Notes under the pieces: model-generated
The model's input: the letters and a program-made list of their open reading frames with translations, nothing else
What the model was told of the DNA's origin: nothing
The model's database searches: none
Program-made: the position numbers and the translations under genes
Part shown: positions 22,251 through 34,560 of the stretch, piece by piece
Layout: the number at the start of each line of letters is the position of its first letter
Position numbering within the stretch: position 1 is the stretch's first letter
Source of the DNA: Apodemus sylvaticus
Lineage: Eukaryota > Chordata > Mammalia > Rodentia > Muridae
DNA length: 64,000 bases
Reading direction: 5' to 3'
Assembly: GCF_947179515.1 (NCBI RefSeq)
Contig: NC_067481.1
Coordinates: 39,843,704 to 39,907,703, forward strand

Positions 22251-24569
22251 CTCCAAGCAAATAACTCAGGTAGTGTGGAGATTTTTACATTAAAAATGTA
22301 TTAAAACAAACACCTTCTTGTCCATCCCCACTGTACTGCTTGTAATCTCCATCCATGGCCTCCATTTTCAACTGTTTTCTTGGCCACAGAGCTCCAAACA
22401 GGCACATTTTTTTCTAGGTAGAAGCTATAGGAAGAAATGAACAGTAATTAGAGAAGATGGCCTTTGAGAAAATTCTTTGTTGGAGAAACAGATATAAAAA
22501 TTATACATGAGACCTGCTGTTTTGGGTACTTGGCTACTACCCAGAATGCAATGAGAAACATTAGTTCTTGATTTGGGAAATCCATAGCACTATCAAGAAG
22601 TCAAAAAGCACTATAGGTGGGCTGAATAAATAAATGTTCTGAACATGAACACTTTGGTGCTGGGGACCAGCCCCAGTGGAATCTTCTTTCTTGCCGGTTC
22701 ACCTTGAGGCAGCAGAGGGGGAAGAGCATTGGTGAAGGGTACGACTTTTGTCTTATGAGATATTTAGGGTTGTTGTATAATGATTAAAAGTTCACTTATC
22801 TAAGTCTAAGTTACTTTGCTACTGTAGCTGACCTGCCTTCTGTGTTCTTCTGAGGCCAGAAACTATAGTCTCTGACACTTAGCACCTTATCCTATATCAG
22901 CAGGAGATTAAGTAAAGGATTAATTGCTAGAGCCTTTTCCCTTTTGTTCATATACTTCTTGCTTGTCAGGTTACGGGGACGTTTGGAGCAGTAAATTTCT
23001 ATTGAACCAGGAGAAGAGAATAACACTCACAGAAGGAAAAACTTTTACATAAGCAAATATGCATAAATCCACATAAATTCATACACAGATTCACATGTGC
23101 TCATTTATACGTTTCCATTCAAACCAGTTGGGTTCATCTTGCATACGTTCTCATAATTACATACTTATACACACATGTTTATACTTACATATGCATTTAG
23201 AGCAAAAGACCAAGCACCAATGCAGAAAGAACTCAGTCATTCTGGGTGGAAAATGAGCTCCAATCTTTGTTGCATAGAGAAAGAAAACACTTCTAGCCTT
23301 TTAATGCTAAATGAATTAAACCCAAGTTTGTGAGAAGAAAGCTTTGTTCCTTTAATAAGCCTCAGCCTGCCTTGTTATTAAGAAAGGACCGGCTCTGTCC
23401 CGTGGTAAGGAGAAGCCTGCCTGCTCCTTTTTGCTCTCCGCAGCTTTTTTCCTCTCTCCCTGTGCATTCTGCACACTGCTCTCTTAGATTTTTATGTTAA
23501 CTATAGTTTCTAAGTTATTCCAACTCTGCATTCTCCTTCTAATCTTGCTCTCTCCTCCTGTTCTGATATCACAGTAATACTCTAACTCTCAATGCCTTTT
23601 CAACCAATGCTATGCCTTTACTTCTAAGTTCTTCTTGAGTTCAGTTCTGTCTAAAAAGTTCTCTTCTGTCCTGACTCAAATCATTATCCTCAATTCTGTT
23701 CTAAAAAGTTCTGTTCAGATGTGTCTAAAAAGTTCTCCTCAGCTCAGTTCTGTGTCTTTTTTGTTTTTAGCTCAGCACTTAGACATCTTTCAGAATACAT
23801 GATCACATGGTAAAAGTTCATCCCAAGTTTATACAAATTCAAATCATAAATTGAAATAGAAGTTTACAACAGAGAATATATGCATATCCATTAGGAGTGA
23901 TTATCCCACTAAACATTTATCCTCTGTTACAGCTCCACAAGTTCTTTGAGAGTTAAAAACCATAACTAAGTTATTAGTGAAGTTTTGTATAGATAAATCC
24001 AGTCAATATTTTATCTTCTGTCCTAGCACTTATAAGTCATTAGTTCCCTTTTCATGACCTTTGGTTAATGGCTTTACAACCTTTTGGAATGTGCTCTGAG
24101 TAGTAGGAAGTCTGGTTTCTATCTAAAAGCAATTAATTGGTGACACATGGGAGACTGACAAGTTCTCATTGTAGCTTTGACTATCAGAAAAGGATCTAAT
24201 AGCAGTCTCACTATAAAAGATCTTAGTAAGTAATTTTAGGAATTCTTATAGGATCATCATAAAGGATTAAGTCATCTATTTGTCTATATAGCATCACTAC
24301 AAGGCAGTACATCTTTGTAGATTTGCAGAAATCTGCTTAAAAGGGTGGGCTAATATCTAGTGATTGTTATATATATTTAATATAACAGAAAAAACATCTT
24401 AATAGCAGGAATCTTTCCTAAAATGATTTTCTCCTGAGCATTGCAAATCCTATGGGAGCAAATTGACATGGGTTATTTTAATCTGAGGCAGACCATCTCA
24501 GGAAGATCACCTGCTAGTTATTAGCTTGTTCTGTGATGACTCCTGACACTTTGGGTTTTGTTTTTAATT
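22251..24569. other. AT-rich intergenic stretch, possibly ERV-derived
   Basis: No gene recognised. A C/T-rich part at 23380-23760 contains the phrase tctaaaaagttct three times (about 23651, 23700 and 23724) spaced by similar cttctgt/tcagttctgt text, suggesting a short degenerate tandem repeat in a retroviral leader-like region. The rest is AT-rich without coding signal. Confidence 0.4.
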
Positions 24570-24574
24570 CAAAA

Positions 24575-24768
24575 TGTGTTTTTATTTGTGTATATATTTA
24601 GAAATGTGTGTACATGTGCAGTCTTGTGCCTACCATGGCACACATGTAGAGGACAGAGGACAGCTTTTGAGAGCCAGTTCTCTCCACCATGTGGGTCCTA
24701 GGGATCAAACTCAGATCACCAGTCTTGGCAGCAGGAACCTTTACCTACTGATCAAGCTTGTTGGCTCA
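24575..24768 (-). mobile_element. B3-type SINE, reverse
   Basis: Reads tttttatttgtgtatatatt, tgtagaggacagaggacagc, accatgtgggtcctagggat and ctttacctactgatcaagc, a typical reverse B3, downstream of Wfdc21. Confidence 0.75.
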
Positions 24769-25554
24769 AACGGTTTGGTGTTTAGAGTTCATGCTGAATC
24801 TGCTAATACAATTTAATCACATTAATACAACTTAATCATGGTAGCTTTTTATCCTTTTGAAAAAATTAGTGGGTACTGAAAATTAAATAGGGAAACATGC
24901 AATAATATAAATCCCATAAAATATTTTTACAGAAAAAGGATCTGCTTAGGTTAATATGGCATTGTACATCAAAGGACCAACAGAGTATTCTTTGGTCGTT
25001 GATTATACATGTTGGATTATATCCCAAAGGAATTAGTACAGGCATTTTCATATTCAAAATACAGCTATGTTAATTATAAAATAAAGATTTTAAGTGTACA
25101 TTTATAGTGATTGCTGGTAGGAGAGCATATACAATGGAGTACAGAGAAAACAAAGATGGCAGAGGGTATCCGGAGATAAGTGTGAGATTAAAATTGCCCA
25201 CCAACTATTTTCAAATGAAATAGCTAAAAGATTCTCATTTTAAAAATATATATATTATATATTTGTGCATAGTTAAATATGAACCACAGCCATATACAGA
25301 CATCATTTGGGGTGATTTTTATCTTCTTGCTCAAATATAGTTTGATTTTTCTCCTGGATAGACTGGGTTTGGAAATTATTCTAAACGTTTGGAAAGCACC
25401 ATCCTGTGCTAGTTGCTTCTTCATGAAGAAAAAAAGAAGAAGATATAGGGAGACACAGAGGCTCCATTTTACCAACTTCTAGATCGTCCCATGGAAGTGA
25501 ATTGTACAGCCTGCTGGTCTGGGGAAGATTTGGAGGAACACTAAAGTCTTTTAC

Positions 25555-25888
25555 CTCTTCTTAGTTTGTAACACAGTTGCTACTGCATCCAATACTGACA
25601 CACTGTTCCCCTGGCGCACAGTCCCAGTCACCATTGCAGAGCTCAGCACAGGTACCTAAGTCAGAAAAGATCAGTTAAAAGCAGGCGTGGTGGAATAAAC
25701 CTTTAATACCAGGACTCATAGGCTAAGGCAGGCAGATCATCCGCTAAAGGCCAAGCTGGATTACTCAATGAGTTTATCCTCTCATAGGACAGACAGACAG
25801 ACTATTGAAAACCTCTGTGCTTTAGATTCAAGTGCTGGGGATGACAGTCCTTGATTAAGGGATTAAGGAGTACATTTCACAGATCCGG

Positions 25889-25929
<41 letters not shown>

Positions 25930-28015
25930 GACAGGGTTTCTCTCCTGGCTGCCCTGGAACTCACTCTGTAGACCAGGCTAGCCTCGAACTCAGAAATCCT
26001 CCTGCCTCCCAAGTGCTGGGATTAAAGGCGTGTGCCACCACTGCCCAGCTCACTGGTTCCTTTTAACTGAAGTCATAGTACCATTTGTAAAGTGTTTCTG
26101 GCTATTTCTGTTAAAACAATGGGCACACATAATCTTATTAAAGCAAGCCTACTTTAGAGACATGGATAGAGGGATTGCTCTGTGGAAAGGAGGGAAGAAG
26201 GTTGCTTAACTGAAATCACTCCCCCACATCACAGTACATGGAGCAGAGAAAGAGATATTCAGACTCGCTGGTTACCTTACAGTCACTCTGTGAGCTTAGT
26301 TTCCCTAGCTCTGCTTTACAGCACGATCCCTAAGTGTTTCTGGTGCTGTTGTTGCTTTGAGGTGAGAAAGCTGAAGACCCCTTGCCCCTATTCACAGTAG
26401 TTTGATCAATCATTAAATACTTATGATCTTTTGCTATATAGAAAGCATTTAGGAAGGACACTGACATAAGGGCCTTTTATAGCTTTCCAATGCAAGTAAG
26501 ACTTATGTCTAAGGTACTGGAGACAGGGCAGTGTGTCACGAGTGTCCTGCAAGGTGGATCCAGAGGACTCAACGGGCTCAGAGGACATAAGACTTTATTT
26601 CTTGTTCATCAGAAAAAGTAAGCCTTGGAGTGCAGGGATATTCTCAAGGAAGAGTAGTGGGGGAAAGCAGGCGGAGCACTGTGAGGAAAGATGCAAAACG
26701 TCACAAGGGGGAAAGTAGTAGGGTGGGACTTAGGCACTCCCAGGACTGGAGACTGACCCTTCAAGTCCTGCCCCTTAGGCACATCATCTGTCACTCTCGG
26801 TTCCCTGGAATAGGAGGAGTCAGGAGGATTGACAAGCAGAGGTCTGAGCAAGTTTGGGAGCAGGAGAAGTAAACGCTGCAGGGGGCAAGCAGGCCATCAG
26901 GACCTCGCTAATAAACCGAGAGAAGGTCACTTGGGAGCACTATCTGCTGCAGAAGCATAGACAGAACCAGGATTCGACTAGTAAGCACATCGAAGAAGGA
27001 AGAGAGGGGCAGAGAGAGCTTCTGGGAAACTAGTGCAATGGCAGGGCCATGGGGTAATCAGGGATGGACACAGTGAGGCAACAGAGGGCAAAGGACGGAA
27101 GAGATGCAAACTATTTCAAAAACAGGTAGTCGATGGAGTGAAGATGAAAAGCCTAAAGCTCTATCTCAGTCCAAGATAATCCAGGAAAAAAGCAAGCTCA
27201 GGATAGGGGCTGTGGGGGAGGGGTGGGCGGACAGCAGCAGGGCTGCAAAGGTGAGAGTTTACTACAGAGAAGAGTCAGGAGGCTCATCCAGGGGACCTGA
27301 GAAGCGTGTGTCACCAACGAGGCCGTGGTCACCAAAGGGTGAAGGGAAGAATGGGCAGAGGATTAAGAATCCTTCGAGGCCAAATGAGGTGAGGTGGATT
27401 GTGCTTGCAATCCCAGCATAGCGGGATGGAGCAGGAAGATGGCCATGAGTTCGAGGTCAGCCTGGGCTACAAAGTAAGTTCCTGACCAGCTTGGGCTGCA
27501 GTATGCGACTGTCTCAAACACACACACACACAATCGACAGTAAAACCCCATGGCAACAAAACCCTTTCTGAGAACATTGTTGGTAAAGAAGATTGAGATT
27601 GACCTGTGTTTAGCATAATTACGAGAATAGTTTCTGTAGACAGGTCAAGGTAGATGCTGGTAGAGCAGGAGATGCTGGGGGATGGAGAGTGCCTGAGGAG
27701 CAAGCAGGAGGGGGAGTCCAGTGAGGTGACCCAGCGGACGGAGAGAGAAGGCAGAGGGGTTCTGTCCTGGGGACTAAGAGGTGACCACGAAGGAGGAGCC
27801 TAAAGAGAACTCTTTCTTTCCTCCATTTTCTGCCCCCCTTCCTCCCACACTGGGTCTGGACGCCTTACTTCTGACCCTTCACTCAGGAAGAATAAGGCAG
27901 CCGTCTGCCTGGACGTACCTAAAAGCTGCAGAGGTCTCACGGCAGTCTGCACCTCCTGTACCTCCAGGCCGAGGGTGACAAGGGACACCAAGAGAAGAAA
28001 GGCTCCCAGCTTCAT
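25555..28015 (-). CDS. Wfdc21: Wfdc21, secreted WAP-like (four-disulfide-core family) protein
   Basis: Two coding exons (28015-27919 and 25655-25561, TAA at 25563-25561) join in phase 1 to give 63 residues. Residues 1-24 are a signal peptide (MKLGAFLLLVSLVTLGLEVQ). The mature part carries PLQLLGTCAELC, DWDC, GEQC, IGC and a final Cys near the C-terminus: six cysteines, against eight in a standard WAP domain, so one disulfide is lacking. This matches mouse Wfdc21 (1100001G20Rik) in length and pattern, with several substitutions. The stop codon is followed after six bases by a donor (GAG then GTAAAA), so a non-coding 3' exon is expected downstream; I could not place it. The human counterpart locus (WFDC21P, lnc-DC) is known as non-coding; here the frame is open. 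Role is uncertain: a small secreted protein, possibly in innate or epithelial biology. Confidence 0.9.
25561..25655 (-). CDS. Wfdc21: Wfdc21 exon 2 coding part (cysteine-rich domain)
   Basis: A 95-bp coding part after acceptor TTAG, starting in phase 1 (Gly-Thr-Cys-Ala-Glu-Leu-Cys) and ending Val-Thr-Asn-stop. The exon extends to 25555, where the donor GTAAAA follows. Too short and split for simple ORF finding. Confidence 0.9.
25685..25835 (+). mobile_element. Diverged B1 SINE
   Basis: Reads gcaggcgtggtggaataaac, ctaaggcaggcagatcatcc, then aggacagacagac. It lies in the Wfdc21 intron. Confidence 0.65.
25889..26052 (-). mobile_element. B1 SINE, reverse, with long poly-T
   Basis: A run of about 39 T is followed by ggacagggtttctctcctgg, tgtagaccaggctagcctcg and gattaaaggcgtgtgccacc. 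It is a near-consensus, young-looking B1 in sense orientation with the Wfdc21 intron. Confidence 0.92.
26053..27389. other. Wfdc21 intron
   Basis: No exon recognised. Purine-rich sequence with repeated gaagg/gagag text from about 26640 to 27360; no confident repeat family. Confidence 0.45.
27390..27540 (+). mobile_element. B1-like SINE with (CA) tail
   Basis: Reads gtgcttgcaatcccagcata, gttcgaggtcagcctgggct and actgtctcaaacacacacac. It lies in the Wfdc21 intron. Confidence 0.65.
27919..28015 (-). CDS. Wfdc21: Wfdc21 exon 1 coding part (signal peptide)
   Basis: A 97-bp coding part ending in phase 1 at donor G/GTACGT. It encodes the hydrophobic leader and the AVRPLQLL stretch. Confidence 0.9.
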
Positions 28016-28130
28016 GCTGCTGCTGAGGGAATTTAGGTAGCACGAGTAAGGGCCAAGGGCTGCTAGGATTTAAACTTTCCCACCCACTGAGCTAGGCAGC
28101 AAGGCTAGGGGCGGGGCTGCGCCCCACGGA
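28016..28130 (-). promoter_or_regulatory. Wfdc21 proximal promoter
   Basis: On the gene strand a TTTAAA TATA-like box lies at 28069-28074, 54-59 bases upstream of the ATG, which fits a short 5' UTR. A GC-box-like ggggcggggc lies further up at about 28109. Inferred from position and motif only. Confidence 0.45.
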
Positions 28131-28756
28131 AGCCAAAGCCCCGCCTGCGTGTCCTGGATAGCTCGCCGTGTTACTCAAACCAAGCTCCGTGCCAAGAACA
28201 CGCTCCTCTGACCCACACACAGTCCTCCTAAGGCTGGAAAGCCCGGGTGCGGAAGGGACTTTCATTCATTTTCTACGAGGTATTAGAGATCTACTTTGGG
28301 CCAGGAATGAGCTGCGATAAGGAATGTGTCCTTGGGGAATTACAATCCTGGAGCTGGGTGTCAGCAAGGATACCATCTGCTTTTTCACGTCTCCCTCCCT
28401 GCTCTAAGACAATTATTCCTGTAACCAAGGACAGGGAGAGGCAGTGGGAGAGCCAGTGGGGTGCTGCCACCTGTAGAGGAGACAGCAAGCTAGTGTGGTT
28501 TTCCTCTGCCTTGATGCCATTATCTCTGCATTTTGGGGAACCCCAGGCGTCAATATCTACATCAAACCCTCCCAGGCTAAACCACTGCTGCAGGACTTGG
28601 GGAATGAGGCGAGAGTGACAACCAGCCCAGGTGTGAAGTTCACTTCCTCCTCCTTGTAGACACGCCTGCTAATCCAACGAGTGACTACCCCGTGGTTTGG
28701 ATGCCAGGGGAGATACTCTCTTATTTCCCTGGTGGTGGGGGAAGGGTACACATAAT
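28131..28756. other. Intergenic, upstream of Wfdc21
   Basis: No gene recognised. An ORF of 123 codons at 28247-28618 has no family resemblance. Possibly holds Wfdc21 regulatory elements, with no motif I can defend. Confidence 0.35.
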
Positions 28757-29115
28757 GTGCCAACTTGATACAAGCTAGAGTCATCAGAGAGAAAGGAGCC
28801 TCAGTTAAGGAGATGCCGCCATGAGATCCAGCTGTAAGGCATTTTCTCAATGAGTGATCAGTGGAGGAGGGCCCAGCCCATTGTGGGTGGAGCCATCCCT
28901 GGGCTGGTAGTCTGGCTTCTCTAAGAAAGCAGACTGAGCAAGCCAGTAATCCGGTTCCTTCCATGGCTCCTGCCTCCAGCCTCCAGCCCTGCTTGAGTTC
29001 CTGTCCTGACTTCTTCCAAGGATCTTCAAGTGTAAGCCTAATAGCTGCTTTCCTCCCCAACTGGCTTTTTGCTCATAGTGTTTTATGGCAGTAATAGAAA
29101 CCCTGACTAAGACAA
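28757..29115 (+). mobile_element. Rodent interspersed repeat (same family as 17050)
   Basis: Runs from gtgccaacttgatacaagct, through agggcccagcccattgtggg and gttcctgtcctgacttctt, to gaaaccctgactaagacaa. Nearly complete copy. Confidence 0.6.
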
Positions 29116-29278
29116 ATACTGCATCTCATAAAATACCTTAACATGCAATGAGCTAGAAGCAGCGGGCAGGAGGGAGAGTGAGAAGTCGCAGGGTCAGTTG
29201 GTTGTCCCTTTGTAGGTGTCTGGGAAAATGGTTGATTTCAATGGTAGAGGACATGAGACCCTAAGTTCAATTTCTAGG

Positions 29279-29279
<1 letters not shown>

Positions 29280-29313
<34 letters not shown>
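29280..29313. repeat. (CA)n microsatellite
   Basis: About 17 perfect CA units, followed by a purine-rich gagaggagag stretch. Confidence 0.95.
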
Positions 29314-29315
<2 letters not shown>

Positions 29316-29514
29316 AGAGGAGAGAGGAAGGAAGAGAACTTCACGTTTCACAAGGACTATGGTTTCTAATTCTGGAACTGCAGGAAGAGTCTCTTCCTTT
29401 CTTTTGTCACAGATCTTACATGCCACAAGTTGGAGGTCCTTCTGACAGACAACTGACACCATACACTGATAAAGTTATGGACCATAACCCATAGTTACCA
29501 AAATGTGGTGACAT

Positions 29515-29766
29515 CCAGTGGAGGTTTATTGAGCTCCAGTGCTGTCATCTGGGCTGTGTACCTTTATTGAATACCCAGTCTGGCAACTTCAAGAACCCAG
29601 TATGGGCTCTAGGTAGGTTCACCTCAGCTTCTTGTCCTCCCCTCAACCTCTCTTGTTGGGCAACCTTCTCTCTAACCATACTGGGTTCTTGAAGTTGCCA
29701 GACTGGGTGTTCAATAAAGGTACACACCCCAGATGACAGCACTGGAGCTCAATAAACCTCCACTGG
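29515..29766. repeat. Near-perfect inverted repeat (91-bp arms, 70-bp spacer)
   Basis: The left arm 29515-29605 and right arm 29676-29766 are reverse complements at 89 of 91 positions with no gaps. The two differences lie at about 29553 and 29573. The transcript of either strand would fold into a long hairpin. Both arms hold an AATAAA/TTTATT core. No terminal TA or other transposon signature is obvious. Confidence 0.95.
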
Positions 29767-29799
29767 AATCCCAGCCTGTTACCATTGAAAGTGTGGCTG

Positions 29800-30052
29800 T
29801 AGGTAGAGAAGAATTCATTTTAGCCAATAAAGAACTGTGTTCATGTTGAGCCCAGCTCATGCATCTGCTAGCGTGTGCCGTAGCTGTGTTCAGTGCAGGG
29901 CTTAGTGCCTCCAATGGAGGCAGCAGGGGGGGGCAAGCCATGCAGAAGAAGCCGGGAAGCAGCCCGTCTCCATGGCTTCGTCGTCAGCCATGCCTCCAGG
30001 CCCCTGCATGACTTCCTTCAGCGATGGAGTATGACCTGAGAGTTGTAAGCTA

Positions 30053-30083
<31 letters not shown>

Positions 30084-30170
30084 CAAAACAACAACAAAAC
30101 CTTTCTTCCTCAAGTTATTTATGGTATGGTGTTTCATCACGGCCACAGAAACCCCCACTAAGACAGATAG
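29800..30170 (+). mobile_element. Rodent interspersed repeat fragment with (AAAAC)n
   Basis: Contains an (AAAAC)n run at about 30052-30100 and ends ctcaagttatttatggtatgg, then cacagaaacccccactaagaca, the tail pattern also seen at 17050 and 28757. Confidence 0.5.
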
Positions 30171-32880
30171 TGCTTTATTTACAGAAATGAAAAGTAGAAA
30201 CCAAAAGTCACCTTGCTTGCCCAAGACTACCAAGGGTGACTCCATTTGCATTTTGCCTGGGCGACGTGTTCTCCACTCTCAGCTCTCAGTGCACACATGC
30301 CCTTGCCAGATTTAACTTGTGCCAGATCATTTTATGCTGCCAGTGAAATGGAGTGTGTAGTGCCTCAAAAAATTTCATTTCCTCTTGTGTAGACCGAGAG
30401 GCCATCAGGACTGGAGCCGGGGGAGAAGCACGCTGCAGACTTGAGCCAAGGGAGTGAGTGTTCACCTGCCCTCTGAGCACAGTCCTTATCCCAGGCTGAG
30501 CTCTCCACTTTGATTGGCAGAGAGACATGGGGTGGGGAGAAAGGGAATCGGTACACACTGGACAGTTGAATGTGCATAGCACATTCATGCACGCACACAT
30601 GCACACACATGTGCACCATACATGTGTATCTCCCAGCTCAATTCTTGTTATTACAAAATTCTCAAGATCTAGCTCCATCTCAAACAGGCCATACCTAGCC
30701 CAACCACAGCTGCTGCCTCCTGCTTTTCCTCTTCCTCGTTTTCACGTGTGTGGGCTATGTGTGTATTGGTGTACAACCCGTGTGTATATGCTAGTGCACA
30801 CACCTATGTGTTCATGGAAACAAAGCTAAAGAGGAAGCAGGTGTCCCACGCTATGACTCTCTACCCTGGAGGCAGGGCCTGTCACTGAAGTGGAGCTGTG
30901 TTGGCAGCCAGCCAACCCCCACGATCCTCCTGCCTCCATCCCATACATATTGTGCCCTAAATGTATAGGCAGAAGGACGGCCGTACCTTCATTTTAGTGT
31001 GGGTGAGGGGCGTGAATTCATAGCCCCATATCTGTCCAGCAAGAGCTTTTACCCACTGAGTCATTTCCTTAGCCGGATTCAGCTTAACTACCCATCTGTC
31101 TTCACGCTCTCTTCTCCATACCTTCCCTCCGTGAGCTTCTTTATCCACACCTGAGTGTCTGCATAGCTCCTGCTTCCAGTCACCTGGCATCCAAATCTCA
31201 GAGCTCAGTCAAGGGATAGGGACTGGCTTCCTCTATGTTTCACGGATCAATCTACTCAAAATTCCTTCCTTGGTTAAACTACTTGGGATGCTGACAGTGC
31301 CCCATACTGCACCCTCAGGGGAACAGGGGGTGTGGAGATTTTATTTCTGAGTAACAGTGGTAGGCCAGTCGCTGAGGAACTCCACATTCTTACTACATTT
31401 AAATAGCACCAACCCATTCTGTAATTCTGCCATAACTTTGTGCTGCCTGCTAGATAATTTCCTATGAAATTAACACATCTCTAAAGCAAACAACTTACAA
31501 AGAGGCAAGGTTTGTTCTGGCTCGGGATTTCGCAAGTTTCCATCCAGTCAGTCAGCTCCATTCCTTCTCGGGCCTGAAGCAAAACTGTGTCATGATTGGA
31601 CCTTGGGGCAGAGAACAGTTTGCCTACCTCAGGGCAGGCAGCAGGTAGAAAAGGAGGGAGGAGCACTGAGTGGTCCCCATTTCTGCTTCAAGCTCATGCC
31701 TCCAATCACCTCCTCCAACTCTACTGCACTGCAAGATAGTCCACCATCTCTGAGTGGTGCCAGAGACTAAAGATGGTGCCTTTATCACACGGGTCTTTGT
31801 GTGGACATTTGTCAAAGCCTAGTGAGGTGGCAGGTGTTTGGGGTGGTGTGTAAGGGGGGGCGATTTGTAGTTTTATATATATATATAGTCACACAAGAGA
31901 GGGAATATTTGTGACCCTCCAGGACTTCAGCACAAGAATGAGACAGTGACGTTCAGAGAGAAAGGTAAGGTTAACAAGTGCTTTACACTTAGCCTGAAAT
32001 AAGTGCAGATTACAGGCCACCAGTGTCTGTCCATTTCTCAGATCCCTTGGAAGAAATGAAGGTTCTTAGATTCCACACCAGACCTACTGAAGCAGTAATC
32101 TAGAGTCTAATGAGACACTTCCCCCAGCAGCATGGTCTTGCTGTACAGCAACACATTAAACACCATCTTACTCTCTCAAGTTAGCAGTGTGGAAGGTGCA
32201 CACTGGAGTCTACACTCACATGTTAAGTGAATACATTGGGTGGATCTAGTTGGCACTGTGAGATACCTCCATCAGCAGGGTTCTCCAGCATTCTCTTCCC
32301 ATTGCCCGCATATCTAAGCTTGGTCCGTAAGCCTGAGAGAATGAATATGTGTTTTCAAGCTGTTCTGGGGTTACATTCAGTCTCAGTTCCTCTAGCCTCA
32401 GGTCATTTTGACACACTTCCTAGATTTACAGTGCCAACAGTCAATCCTAAGCTTTCAGGAAAGGAGGTCCAGAGGTGCAGTGACAGTCATATCCACCAGG
32501 TGGCAGCACAAATGCCAGGATGTTGACAGCTTGAATGAAAGATAAGGGTTGGGGAGCAAGGATTGGGCTAACTTCCTTACAACACTGCAATTTCCAGATC
32601 TTGTTGAGAATAAGAATAAATTGATATTTGGGAATAAGTTGATATCCTAATGTTATCTAAACTTGTTTTTACTAAGAGTATTTCCAGCCTTTACAACTTT
32701 ATAATGCCTTCTGAGCAAGATATTATCCATCTGTGTCTTTATGGTCTTCTGACCATGGAGGAATGATGTATGTCTTGATTCTCAGACACCAAGGCTGTGT
32801 CAGGACAGGGCTTACTGCTGTGATGTTGGTTTTGACATCAAGCAGGTTGGGCTATGTCTAGCCATGGATACACAGTATAG
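30171..32880. other. Intergenic, no gene recognised
   Basis: No exon or intact repeat could be supported. A reverse SINE-like fragment lies at about 30995-31080 (ttacccactgagtcatttcc). A short (TA)n run lies at about 31877-31888. The ORF of 130 codons at 30286-30678 is without family resemblance. Confidence 0.4.
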
Positions 32881-32882
32881 GG

Positions 32883-33062
32883 TATGTGTGTGTGTGTGTG
32901 TGTGTGTCTATGTATGTATGTGTGTATGTATGTGTATGTATATGTGTGTCTGTGTGTATGCCTTATTTATGTGTTTCTGTGTATGTATGTATGTTTGTGT
33001 ATGTATGTTTGTTTGTGTATGTATGTGTATGTATGTATATGTATGTGTATGTCTATGTGTGT
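32883..33062. repeat. (TG)n/(TATG)n complex microsatellite
   Basis: About 180 bp of TG units changing into TATG and TGTATG variants. It is open in all plus-strand frames, which creates spurious Cys/Val/Tyr/Met ORFs. Confidence 0.93.
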
Positions 33063-33879
33063 AGAAGCTTTCATTTAGAATGTCAATGTGACTTTTTATG
33101 TGAGAAGGCAGGTTAATAATCTTTCTGAAATTTCCCACCTTAAATACATATGACTTGTATAATAAGGTAAGAGCAGAGTATTCTGTGCTCAAAAAAGTCT
33201 GGGACGCTTCCGTGATCTCCTCTTCACCCCAGCAGACAGACTTGAGAGCAGAGAGCTGGAGCACTAACCATGGAAGTCGGGAAAGTCAGGGCAGAGCCAT
33301 TTGACTTTGGCTCTGACATGTGCTCGCTGGGTTGTGTGGGGAGGGGACCTGGGCAGGGCTTGGTGCTTCCACCTGATTCCCAGTCTGGAGAGCAGACATG
33401 ACCATGTATGTCCCTTCTTGATATATTATCCCACAGACCCAGGTCCCTTGGCAGCAGCCCACACAGGTTTCTGAAGACAGAAAAGACACCATGAGCACAG
33501 ACAAACCTCTGAGATATGTCCCTGAAAGCATGATGGCAATGAGGAAACCGGTCTACTCCTACACAGTATATTATAGATTTTAATGGAATATGAAATATGA
33601 TGTAATATAAAAGAGCACAATTACTGACATACCATAGAAGAAATGAGATAATGCCTACCAAACTATTAATGGTGATCATTTCAAAAACATAAACTTGCAG
33701 ACAGAGCTGATCTTTTGACTTATAGTTCTGTAACACTTTAACTTTTACATAAAATTTAAAGTTATAGATTAGCATGTATCATGTGTACATACTTAGGTAT
33801 ACTGTGTGATAGTTTGGTTCATATATACATGTGTGTCAAACACTGATCACTGTTTTGGGAGCCTTCAATCTTTACTAGT

Positions 33880-34560
33880 CTTATGGTTATAGACAAGAAA
33901 TTACTGTGGACCTCAGAGTGAGCTGGAACCAAGGACTCAGTCTTCTACTGTGTTTTGGTGTTAATTATCCAAAGACTTTCTCCCCTATAGCTTTCCTAGA
34001 TAGCCCCCGACAACCTCTGTTCTGCTCTCTATTTGCATGTTATCAACATTTTATTCTTATAATGAGGGAGAACACACAGCATTTGTCTTCCTAAGCCTGA
34101 CTTACTTCACTTAACACAATGTCTTTTGGTTTTGTTCATGTTGTTGCAAATAATAGAACTTCATTCTCTTCATAACTACACACAGTCCTACCACCAATAT
34201 GTACTGTCTATTCATCCACCAGTGGACACCTTGGTTGATCCCATATCCCGGCCATTGTGAATAATGCTATAACGGGGACTGCAGATATGTCTTTGATATA
34301 ACAGTTTCATCTCATTTCAATGCCCAGCAGTGGGGTCGCTGAATCAGATGGCGTCCTTGTTGCGCGTTTTTGAGGAACTCTTGTGCTGTTTTCTGTAATA
34401 GCTGTACTAATTTACATTTCTACCGAGAGTTCCCCAACGGGAGTTCCCCTTCTCCACAGCCTCACTAGTTTTGCTATTTGGGGGCTTTCTATAAAAGTCT
34501 TTCTAACTGGGGTGAGATGGTGTCTCCCGTGGTTTTTATTTGCATTTCTATGATTGCATC
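33880..34560 (-). mobile_element. Ancient L1 fragment (ORF2 3' end), reverse
   Basis: The plus strand shows the classic reverse-complement signature of L1 ORF2 ends: cttacttcacttaacacaatg, ccattgtgaataatgctata, ggggtgagatggtgtctc, ttatttgcatttctatgat. It is heavily mutated and has no open frame. Confidence 0.75.

Noticed and set aside
28557..29060. 167-codon minus-strand ORF
   Set aside because: Most of it is antisense to an interspersed repeat (28757-29115).
32864..33116. Cys/Val/Tyr-rich ORFs in three frames
   Set aside because: Produced by the TG/TATG microsatellite, which lacks stop codons.
33224..33775. 183-codon minus-strand ORF, the longest outside repeats
   Set aside because: No recognisable domain, no splice or promoter context, composition shifts along its length, and two other frames are open over parts of it. 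Treated as chance.
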